Below are positions 1 to 5,597 of a DNA stretch of 11,958 bases, piece after piece. Position numbers and translations under genes: made by a program. The stretch is taken from contig JAQBCT010000221.1 in NCBI GenBank assembly GCA_032124855.1, positions 1-11,958 of the forward strand, written 5' to 3'. Source of the DNA: DATJGR01 sp032124855 (GTDB lineage: Bacteria > Pseudomonadota > Gammaproteobacteria > Pseudomonadales > Azotimanducaceae). The notes beneath the pieces are model-generated. The model made no database searches. It was not told the DNA's origin and was given only the letters and a program-made list of their open reading frames with translations. Position 1 is the first letter of the stretch; every line of letters starts with the position of its first letter.

Positions 1-1059
1 GATATCCGCCATGGGTGTGGCGAGCGCGGAATCATAAGTCGCGCGCACGTTGGGATTGAATCCGGCATCCCACGACTTTGCCTGGTGCGAATACTGTGTC
101 ACGAACAAATCCTGGCGCAGGTGCCAGTCCACAGCCGGCGCGCGCTGCAGATCGATTGCGTGCCAGTCGCATACCCCGACGAGTCTAGCCAGTCGCGTCA
201 CGCGCTCGGCAAATGTTCGGCGAACGGACTGCGATACCAGCACACCGCCTAGATCCGTCGTCACAGCCACGCGCAGCGTGCGCAGGTCCAGCGGCGCGAG
301 ATTCGCAAATGCAGAGGCATCGAGCGGAAACGCCATCGGGTCGCGTCGCGTACCAGATGAGCGCTGCGCAATCACCGACAACAACAACGCCGTGTCGGCC
401 ACGGTGCGGGCCATGGGCCCCTGCACGCTGTAGTTGGTGTGCACGGTGGTGCGTCGCTCATTGGGTACCACGCCGGGTGTCGCGCGATAACCCACCACGC
501 CGCAGTAACACGCCGGGATGCGCAAACTACCACCATGATCCGAACCTGTGGCCAGCGGCGCCATCTGGCTGGCCACCGCCACTGCCGAGCCGCCGGAGGA
601 ACCACCACAGGTAAGCGTGACGTCGAACGGATTGCCGGTGGCGCCGAACAGCCGGTTCACCGTATTGGCACCGATGCTCATCTCCGGAACGTTGGTTTTG
701 CCGATGACGATGCCACCCGCCGCGCGAATGCGCGCCACGATTCCTGCATCAGCCCTCGCCACGCTGTTCCGGAAATCCGCGCTTCCGTAAGTGGTGGGCA
801 GGCCCGCAACGTCCTGGATATCTTTAATGGCCACCGGCAAGCCGTGCAGCGGCCCGAGTGCGGCACCCGATCGAACCGCGGCTTCGGCCGCTTGCGCGTC
901 GTGGCGCGCCTGGGCATCGCAGCGAATCACCATGGCATTCACCGCACCATCGACTGCCTCGATCTGCGCGATGCAGTCCTCGAGCAGCTGTACCGGCGAC
1001 AATTCGCCGGCGCCAATCAGACGGCGCGCTTCCACAGCATTCAATTGCGCGGTTGACAT
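1..1059 (-). CDS. Amidase-signature (AS) family amidase, C-terminus cut off by window edge
   Basis: The first 353 codons of an amidase-signature hydrolase run off the left edge. These enzymes hydrolyse amide (sometimes ester) bonds in the cytoplasm with a Ser-cisSer-Lys triad. The triad is visible. K79 lies in the GLPVAIKD motif (residues 73-80). The cis-serine S154 lies in the glycine/serine loop CGGSSGGSA (151-159). The nucleophile S178 lies in GSDHGGSLRIPA (172-183), 24 residues after the cis-serine as in fatty acid amide hydrolase. The start is the ATG at 1059-1057 (MSTAQLNAVEARRLI), which gives the usual N-terminal AS helix; no strong Shine-Dalgarno precedes it. Family members are about 450-500 residues, so roughly 100-150 residues are missing here. 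It is divergent from the SDR at 1150. The substrate is unknown. It is not obviously GatA, because no gatB or gatC is adjacent. Family assignment is very secure; specificity is not. Confidence 0.95.
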   Translation of the reverse strand, partial: MSTAQLNAVEARRLIGAGELSPVQLLEDCIAQIEAVDGAVNAMVIRCDAQARHDAQAAEAAVRSGAALGPLHGLPVAIKDIQDVAGLPTTYGSADFRNSVARADAGIVARIRAAGGIVIGKTNVPEMSIGANTVNRLFGATGNPFDVTLTCGGSSGGSAVAVASQMAPLATGSDHGGSLRIPACYCGVVGYRATPGVVPNERRTTVHTNYSVQGPMARTVADTALLLSVIAQRSSGTRRDPMAFPLDASAFANLAPLDLRTLRVAVTTDLGGVLVSQSVRRTFAERVTRLARLVGVCDWHAIDLQRAPAVDWHLRQDLFVTQYSHQAKSWDAGFNPNVRATYDSALATPMADI

Positions 1060-1149
1060 GGATGCGGCTCATGAGGGATCGCTGCGCATATTACCTTCCC
1101 GTGCCAACGATGCGATCATTCGTCATCACCCGGCACGGATCATCAGTCC
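1060..1149. promoter_or_regulatory. Divergent intergenic region amidase/SDR with 7-bp inverted repeat
   Basis: This 90-bp gap must hold the 5' signals of both divergent genes. On the minus strand a TAATAT hexamer (1093-1088) is a good -10 candidate for the amidase, with only a poor -35 about 17 bp upstream. On the plus strand TTACCT (1091-1096), a 17-bp spacer and GATCAT (1114-1119) form a weak promoter candidate for the SDR. A perfect inverted repeat, CCGTGCC (1099-1105) and GGCACGG (1132-1138), flanks these elements with a 26-bp spacer. It could be a regulator site, but this is inference from position only. Confidence 0.35.
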
Positions 1150-1968
1150 ATGGAGAAAGTCGTCGCCATCACCGGCGGTGCCACCGGCATCGGAGCCGCA
1201 ACCGTCACGCGGCTGCGCGCGGCGAACTGCGAGGTGCATGTTCTGGATATTGCAGCACCCGCCGACACCACCCTGCGGTTCATCCCGTGTGATCTCAGTC
1301 AGCGCGAGGCTATCGACGCGGCCGCGAAGCAGCTGCCGGCGCGGCTCGATGCGCTGATCAATGTCGCCGGCATCGCCGGACCTGAACCGGCCACCACCGT
1401 GCTCGCTGTCAATTTTCTCGGCTTGCGCCACCTCACGGAAGCGTTGGTGGATCGCATCAGCGAGGGCGGTGCCATCGTCAATGTCGCCTCCAGCGCCGGG
1501 CGCGACTGGGCCAAGCGCGCGGATCTCGTTGGCGAATTGCTCGATACGACCAGCTTCGACGCCGGACTCGACTGGCTGGCAGCGCACGCCGAGGCCTGGC
1601 GCGACAATCCGTACAAATTCTCCAAGCAATGCGCGGCGGCCTATACATACCGCGCGGCACGACTCGGTCTGGCGCGTGGTGTGCGCGTGAACTGCGTCAA
1701 CCCGGGCGCCACCGAAACTCAGCTGACGCCCGCCTTTCGCACCCTCGTGGGCCCGGCGATGTACGACTGGGGCGTGGCTCAGGTCGGGCGCACTGGCGCG
1801 CCGGCCGATATCGCGGAAGTGATCGAATTTCTCGCCATCGGAGCCTGTCGCTGGCTGAACGGGGTCGAGATCGTGGTGGATGGCGGCTACATCGCGGGCG
1901 TGATCGGCGGCTGGATCAAACTCGATGAATCACCCAACGCGCCCTTGCCGGCGAACGCGCCATCATGA
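1150..1968 (+). CDS. Short-chain dehydrogenase/reductase, 3-alpha-HSD/carbonyl reductase-like
   Basis: A 272-residue classical-type SDR that uses a nicotinamide cofactor to oxidise alcohols or reduce carbonyls in the cytoplasm. The Rossmann motif TGGATGIG is at 8-15. D33 at the end of beta-2 favours NAD(H) over NADP(H). NVAG is at 71-74 and N88 supports the active site. The catalytic residues are S114, Y155 and K159 (YKFSK). The S-to-Y spacing of 41 residues is far longer than the usual 13, and the three positions coincide with those I recall for Comamonas 3-alpha-hydroxysteroid dehydrogenase/carbonyl reductase. Coniferyl-alcohol dehydrogenases share that architecture. The segment 119-151 is therefore a family insertion, probably a substrate lid. 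The ATG at 1150 lacks a strong Shine-Dalgarno. The 3' end overlaps the exonuclease start by ATGA, implying translational coupling. A steroid, ketone or aryl alcohol substrate is inference. Confidence 0.93.
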   Translation: MEKVVAITGGATGIGAATVTRLRAANCEVHVLDIAAPADTTLRFIPCDLSQREAIDAAAKQLPARLDALINVAGIAGPEPATTVLAVNFLGLRHLTEALVDRISEGGAIVNVASSAGRDWAKRADLVGELLDTTSFDAGLDWLAAHAEAWRDNPYKFSKQCAAAYTYRAARLGLARGVRVNCVNPGATETQLTPAFRTLVGPAMYDWGVAQVGRTGAPADIAEVIEFLAIGACRWLNGVEIVVDGGYIAGVIGGWIKLDESPNAPLPANAPS

Positions 1969-2849
1969 AAGTGCACCTCATTGACGGCACGTACGAGCTG
2001 TTTCGCGCCTTCTACGGATCGCCAGCGCGCGAAAGCGACGACGGCACCGAGGTGGGCGCAGTGCGGGGCCTCGCGCGATCGCTGCTGGCGCTGCTCAACG
2101 AAGTGGGCGTCAGCCACGTGGCCGTGGCGTTTGACCACGTCATCGAATCGTTTCGCAATGCGTTGTATGCCGGCTACAAAACAGGCGCCGGCATCGACCC
2201 ACTGCTGCACAGCCAGTTCCAACTCGCCGAAGATGTCACGCGAGCACTCGGCATCGTGACCTGGCCGATGGTGGAGTTCGAAGCGGACGATGCATTGGCA
2301 ACGGCGGCGCAGCGTTTCGCGGCGGCGGCTGACGTCGAACAGGTGATCATCTGTTCACCCGACAAGGATCTCGCCCAATGCGTACGCGGCAAACGCGTTG
2401 TCTGTCTCGACCGCATGCGCGGCAATCTGCTTGATGAGTCAGGCGTGGTCGAAAAATTCGGCGTGCAGCCCGAATCAATTCCAGACTGGCTGGGGCTGGT
2501 CGGCGACACTGCCGATGGATTCCCCGGCATTCCGCGGTGGGGTGCGAAATCCGCCAGCACTGTACTCGCCGCGTATCGTCATATCGAACAGATTCCCGAT
2601 GACGCCGGACGCTGGTCCGTCCGAGTGCGCGGCGCGCTGGCCCTGGCCAAAAATCTGCGTGTCGGTCGGGCCGACGCCCTGCTGTTCCGTCGCCTTGCGA
2701 CCCTGCGGGAGGATGTACCGCTCACCGAAACGCTGTCGAATCTGCATTGGTCTGGCCCCGACGCCGACAGACTCGAAGCGCTGGCCATTCGAATCGGCGA
2801 CGACTCGCTGCTGACCCGCGCCATCGAACTGCACCAGCGTACTCACTGA
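1965..2849 (+). CDS. 5'-3' exonuclease / flap endonuclease (Pol I N-terminal domain type)
   Basis: A 294-residue stand-alone FEN-superfamily nuclease resembling the 5'-3' exonuclease domain of DNA polymerase I and ExoIX/Xni. Such enzymes cleave 5' flaps and duplex ends using two Mg ions. Acidic metal ligands are visible in order: D7 (LIDGTYELFRAFYG), D57 (VAVAFD), E104/E106/D108/D109 (EFEADDA), D133 and D135 (SPDKDL), D181 and D184 (GDTADGFPGIP). The arch-region basic residues R64 and K72 (FRNALYAGYK) are present, as is the helix-hairpin-helix around GIPRWGAKSAS (188-198). No polymerase domain follows. The length is normal for the stand-alone family (about 250-320). The start ATG shares ATGA with the SDR stop and has no clear own Shine-Dalgarno, so translation is probably coupled. 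All key acidic residues are present, so it should be active. A housekeeping replication or repair role is the default reading. Confidence 0.95.
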   Translation: MKVHLIDGTYELFRAFYGSPARESDDGTEVGAVRGLARSLLALLNEVGVSHVAVAFDHVIESFRNALYAGYKTGAGIDPLLHSQFQLAEDVTRALGIVTWPMVEFEADDALATAAQRFAAAADVEQVIICSPDKDLAQCVRGKRVVCLDRMRGNLLDESGVVEKFGVQPESIPDWLGLVGDTADGFPGIPRWGAKSASTVLAAYRHIEQIPDDAGRWSVRVRGALALAKNLRVGRADALLFRRLATLREDVPLTETLSNLHWSGPDADRLEALAIRIGDDSLLTRAIELHQRTH

Positions 2850-2867
2850 TCCAACGAAGGCATTGCC

Positions 2868-3326
2868 ATGGCTTACTGGTTGATGAAATCGGAACCCTCC
2901 GAACTCGGCATCGACGATCTCGTACGACGACCCAAGGCCACCGCCGCATGGGATGGGGTGCGCAACTATCAGGCGCGAAATTACATTCGCGACGGCATGA
3001 AAAAGTCCGATCAGGTGTTTTTCTACCACTCTAGCTGCGCCGAACCCGGCATCGTGGGGATTGCGCGCGTGGTGCGCGAGGCCTACCCGGATCACACCGC
3101 ACTGGATACGGCCAGCCCGTATTTCGACACCCGATGCACGCCCGAGAAGAACCCATGGATGATGGTCGACGTGAAATTCGTTCGAAAGCTGAAGCATGTC
3201 ATCGGCCTCGCGCGGCTGAAGGCCGAACCGAAGCTTGCGGACTTCGCACTGGTGCGACGCGGCAATCGCCTGTCGGTGATGCCGGTAACGAAGGCGCAGT
3301 GGGATTTCATTCTGAAGCTGGAGTAG
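2868..3326 (+). CDS. EVE domain-containing protein
   Basis: A 152-residue single-domain EVE protein of the PUA-like fold, related to human thymocyte nuclear protein 1. The family is linked to binding modified bases such as modified cytosines in nucleic acids. Family hallmarks are all visible: YWLMKSEPSE (3-12), WDGVRNYQARNYI (28-40), the strand FFYHSS (51-56), GIVGIARVV (61-69), the segment VDVKF (100-104) and the C-terminal RRGNRLSVMPVTKAQWDFI (130-148). A Shine-Dalgarno-like GAAGG lies about 7 bases before the ATG. It follows the exonuclease by 18 bp and precedes the PLP enzyme by 3 bp, so co-transcription is likely. The family is often a conserved housekeeping gene in Proteobacteria; pairing with a nuclease gene is suggestive but not proof of function. 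Confidence 0.95.
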   Translation: MAYWLMKSEPSELGIDDLVRRPKATAAWDGVRNYQARNYIRDGMKKSDQVFFYHSSCAEPGIVGIARVVREAYPDHTALDTASPYFDTRCTPEKNPWMMVDVKFVRKLKHVIGLARLKAEPKLADFALVRRGNRLSVMPVTKAQWDFILKLE

Positions 3327-3329
3327 CAC

Positions 3330-4697
3330 GTGTCCGAACTCTCCTTTCGTGAACTGCTGATGGATGCAGCGCGCCGCGGCGTTGAGTATCGCGACAGCCT
3401 GACCACGCGCCGTGTCAACCCGAGCGTCGCTGCGCTGACAAATCTGCAGGCATTACGCGAACCATTGGCGGTGCAGGGATGTTCCGCTGAAGCGGTGATC
3501 CGGCTGCTGGACGAGGTTGGCTCGCCGGCCACGGTGGCAACCGCCGGCGGAAGGTACTTTGGCTTCGTCAATGGCAGTTCGCTCCCGGTGACCGTCGCCG
3601 CGAACTGGCTTGCCACCGCCTGGGATCAGAACGCGGCCATGGCGGTCATGTCACCCGCGGCCGCGACGTTCGAAGAAGTGGCGCTGCAATGGCTCGTGGA
3701 TCTGTTTGGCCTGCCCGCGCACACCGCCGGCACGCTGGTTACCGGCGCGACCCTCGCGAGCTTCACAGGGCTTGCTGCCGCGCGCCATGAACTACTGCGT
3801 CGTGAGGGTTGCAACATTGAGGCGGACGGACTGTTCGGCGCACCCCCGATCAACGTGGTTGTCGGCGACGAAGTGCATGCATCGGTGGGGCGGGCGCTGG
3901 CACTATTGGGCTTGGGACGCGACCGGGTCCTGCGCGTGCCAACGGATCAGCAGGGGCGCATGCGTGCAGACGCACTTCCGCGGCTGAGCGAGGGTCCCAC
4001 GCTGATTTGTATACAGGCGGGCAACGTCAACACCGGCGCGTTCGATCCGGCCGACGCCATCTGCGACTGGGCCGCCGAACGCAATGCGTGGGTGCACGTC
4101 GATGGCGCATTCGGCCTGTGGGCCAAGACGGCGCCAACCCACGCCCGCCTGACGCAGGGATACGAGCGTGCCGATTCATGGGCCACCGATGGCCACAAAT
4201 GGCTGAACGTGCCCTACGACTGCGGCATCGCGCTGGTTCGTCACTCGGATGCACTGCGCAGTTCGATGGCGCTGACAGCAGCGTATCTGCCGCCCTCGGG
4301 ACAGCGCGACCCGATGCAGTACGGGCCCGACGCCTCGCAGCGGGCACGTGGCGTGGATGTGTGGGCGGCGCTGAAATATCTGGGCCGCGAGGGGATCGCA
4401 GCGCTCGTCACGCGCTGTTGCGCACACGCCGTGCGAATCTCACGCGAACTCGGCGCTGCGGGCTGTGAAGTGCTCAATGACGTGGTGCTGAATCAGGTGC
4501 TCGTGGTGTTCGGTGACGATGCGCGCACGCAACGTGTCATCGAAACTCTGCAGCGCGACGGGACCTGCTGGTGCGGCGTGAGTCAGTGGCAGGGCCGCAC
4601 CGTCATGCGCATCAGCGTCTCATCCTGGGCGAGCACCGATACGGATATCGATCGATCCATCGCCGCGATCCTCGCGGCGGCCCGGGCTGCCAACTAA
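3330..4697 (+). CDS. PLP-dependent group II decarboxylase-like protein
   Basis: A 455-residue fold-type I pyridoxal-phosphate enzyme of the DDC/glutamate-decarboxylase group, acting in the cytoplasm. The PLP lysine is K290 in the motif ATDGHKWLNVPYDCG (285-299). D258 in VHVDGAFG (255-262) should contact the pyridine nitrogen. H183 (GDEVHASVGRAL) should stack on the ring. TGATLASFTGLAAAR (138-152) supplies the phosphate-binding loop, and QAGNVNTGAFDP (229-240) is the conserved region before the aspartate. The GTG start at 3330 is chosen because CTGGAG (3318-3323) lies 6 bases upstream and it sits 3 bp after the EVE stop; the first in-frame ATG at 3360 lacks this. Family members decarboxylate aromatic or acidic amino acids, and some act as aldehyde synthases or aspartate aminotransferase-like enzymes. 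The substrate cannot be assigned here. It ends directly at the promoter of the next unit. Confidence 0.92.
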   Translation: MSELSFRELLMDAARRGVEYRDSLTTRRVNPSVAALTNLQALREPLAVQGCSAEAVIRLLDEVGSPATVATAGGRYFGFVNGSSLPVTVAANWLATAWDQNAAMAVMSPAAATFEEVALQWLVDLFGLPAHTAGTLVTGATLASFTGLAAARHELLRREGCNIEADGLFGAPPINVVVGDEVHASVGRALALLGLGRDRVLRVPTDQQGRMRADALPRLSEGPTLICIQAGNVNTGAFDPADAICDWAAERNAWVHVDGAFGLWAKTAPTHARLTQGYERADSWATDGHKWLNVPYDCGIALVRHSDALRSSMALTAAYLPPSGQRDPMQYGPDASQRARGVDVWAALKYLGREGIAALVTRCCAHAVRISRELGAAGCEVLNDVVLNQVLVVFGDDARTQRVIETLQRDGTCWCGVSQWQGRTVMRISVSSWASTDTDIDRSIAAILAAARAAN

Positions 4698-4726
4698 TTG
4701 CGTAACTGATTGGTTACGCATATCCT
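4698..4726 (+). promoter_or_regulatory. Candidate sigma-70 promoter of the SRPBCC-ArsR cassette
   Basis: TTGCGT (4698-4703), a 17-bp spacer and TATCCT (4721-4726) form a reasonable vegetative promoter starting one base after the stop codon of the PLP enzyme. It predicts transcription from about 4733 and a leader of about 25 bases before the ATG at 4758. A perfect inverted repeat fills the spacer, which would make the promoter repressible by a protein bound there. The hexamers are moderate matches; spacing and position are the main support. Confidence 0.55.
4699..4720. promoter_or_regulatory. Palindromic operator candidate for the ArsR-family repressor
   Basis: Two perfect 8-bp arms, TGCGTAAC (4699-4706) and GTTACGCA (4713-4720), are separated by six bases. 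The 22-bp site overlaps the -35 hexamer and fills the spacer of the promoter, the classic place for a dimeric winged-helix repressor. ArsR-family proteins bind such interrupted palindromes and usually repress their own operon, so the ArsR protein encoded at 5194 is the natural candidate ligand. Read as RNA it could form a hairpin, but no T-run follows, so a terminator is unlikely. Confidence 0.6.
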
Positions 4727-4757
4727 GGCCGCGTTCCAATCGACGGGCGCAGCAATC

Positions 4758-5213
4758 ATGGGTCTTCAAATCGGTCCCCTTCACGTGCGTCGCAGTATCT
4801 TCATCAACGCGGCACCCGCTCGGGTATGGCGCGAATTCGAATCGTTCAACAGCATCGCGGCGTGGCTCAATCGCGGCCATCAGGTACATACCCTGGAACC
4901 GCGCCTGGGCGGCAAAGTCGATATGAGCGTGGAAATCGACGGCGTGCGGCGCCACTACGGCGGCACGGTGCTGGTCTGCGAAGCGCAGTGCGAGCTCTCA
5001 TTCGACAGCAACTGGGAGCCATGCGACTTCACCTGGCCGGTCCCAACCCTGTGGACCATCCGCTTGACGCCCCTCTATGACGGCACCCAGGTCGAGATCT
5101 TCCACCATGGTTTCGAGCGTCTCGGCGCCGCAGCCGCCGACAATCTGCAAGGCTACGAAGACGGCTGGGATATCAAACACCTCAAGGCACTGCGTGAAAT
5201 CGTCGAACGCTAG
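4758..5213 (+). CDS. SRPBCC / AHSA1-like ligand-binding protein
   Basis: A 151-residue START/Bet v1-like (SRPBCC) protein of the activator-of-Hsp90-ATPase-1-like branch. These proteins form a helix-grip cavity for hydrophobic ligands. Visible family features are the N-terminal strand VRRSIFINAAPARVWREF (residues 10-27), the helix and turn FNSIAAWLNRGHQV (30-43), central strands with GGKVDMSVEIDG and TLWTIRLTPLYDGTQVEIFHHGF, and a long C-terminal helix ending DGWDIKHLKALREIVER. The start is the ATG at 4758 (MGLQIGPLHV); a TTG further upstream at 4710 lies inside the operator palindrome and is rejected. The ribosome-binding site is weak. It overlaps the ArsR gene by 20 bp. SRPBCC proteins commonly pair with ArsR repressors in such two-gene operons. 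Ligand and reaction are unknown. Confidence 0.9.
   Translation: MGLQIGPLHVRRSIFINAAPARVWREFESFNSIAAWLNRGHQVHTLEPRLGGKVDMSVEIDGVRRHYGGTVLVCEAQCELSFDSNWEPCDFTWPVPTLWTIRLTPLYDGTQVEIFHHGFERLGAAAADNLQGYEDGWDIKHLKALREIVER
5184..5187 (+). promoter_or_regulatory. Ribosome-binding site that decides the ArsR start
   Basis: AAGG followed by six bases and GTG (5194-5196), inside the 3' end of the SRPBCC gene, supports a start giving MKSSNASPARDVYIAIADPTR. Upstream in-frame ATGs at 5077 and 5107 would add out-of-family residues translated from the SRPBCC frame. A GTG at 5227 would remove the first helix. Confidence 0.55.
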
Positions 5214-5538
5214 CCCGGCTCGCGATGTGTACATCGCAATCGCCGATCCGACCCGTCGCAAGATTCTCGATCTGCTGCGCCGTCGCGGCACATTGCCCGC
5301 CGGCGAGATCGCGGCGAACTTCGAATCTGCCTCACGACCCGGCATCTCGCGCCACCTGCGGGTGCTGAAGGAATGCGGTGTGGTGCACTGCCAGCGCAGT
5401 GGCAAGGCGCAGGTCTACGCGCTGAACGCCCGACCGTTGAAAGCGGTGCACAAAGGCTGGCTCGCTCCATTCGCCAGCACCCACACCGACAGCCTGAAGG
5501 CGTTGCGCGCCCGCGTGGAGTCCGCAGAAACCCGTTAA
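5194..5538 (+). CDS. ArsR-family winged-helix transcriptional repressor
   Basis: A 114-residue ArsR-type DNA-binding protein. Conserved features are the opening helix with IADPTRRKILDLL (16-28), the linker TLPAGEIAANF (33-43), the recognition helix region SRPGISRHLRVLKECGVV (47-64), and the wing QRSGKAQVYAL (67-77). The GTG start is chosen from the AAGG site at 5184-5187. The CxC metal-binding motif expected in the helix of arsenic or cadmium sensors is absent; the only cysteines are C61 and C66. A non-metal signal, perhaps one sensed with or processed by the adjacent SRPBCC protein, is therefore likely. It presumably represses its own cassette through the palindrome at 4699-4720. The order is SRPBCC first and repressor second; the opposite order is the one I would expect most often. 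Confidence 0.93.
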   Translation: MKSSNASPARDVYIAIADPTRRKILDLLRRRGTLPAGEIAANFESASRPGISRHLRVLKECGVVHCQRSGKAQVYALNARPLKAVHKGWLAPFASTHTDSLKALRARVESAETR

Positions 5539-5542
5539 CACT

Positions 5543-5570
5543 TTGCAGTGCGGTGGCGCACGGCTACATT
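5543..5570 (+). promoter_or_regulatory. Candidate promoter of the serine hydrolase-PCD-VOC-ThuA group
   Basis: TTGCAG (5543-5548), a 16-bp spacer and TACATT (5565-5570) lie in the 59-bp gap after the ArsR stop and predict a start near 5577, about 20 bases before the hydrolase ATG. No terminator hairpin is visible between ArsR and this element, so read-through from the ArsR cassette is also possible. Confidence 0.4.
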
Positions 5571-5597
5571 GGCTGCTTCGCCCCGCGAGCACCGCCG

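Noticed and set aside
439..1056. A 205-codon plus-strand open frame opposite the amidase
   Set aside because: It lies wholly antisense to a clear amidase with an intact catalytic triad. It is rich in R, H and A with no recognisable motif, as expected for the shadow of a GC-rich gene.
1094..1115. TTGGCACG on the minus strand, resembling the -24 half of a sigma-54 promoter
   Set aside because: Ten bases after the GG, where sigma-54 promoters need a GC dinucleotide, the sequence reads TA, so the -12 element is missing.
2475..3329. A 284-codon minus-strand frame across the exonuclease and EVE genes
   Set aside because: It spans two well-supported plus-strand genes and has no domain signature; it is a GC-driven antisense shadow.
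4710..4757. Upstream TTG start for the SRPBCC gene
   Set aside because: It lies inside the operator palindrome and upstream of the predicted transcription start; the ATG at 4758 begins the family-typical N-terminus.
5373..5597. N-terminal extension of the serine hydrolase through the ArsR gene
   Set aside because: The extra 75 residues are an out-of-frame reading of ArsR with no similarity to the hydrolase family; the start at 5598 fits.
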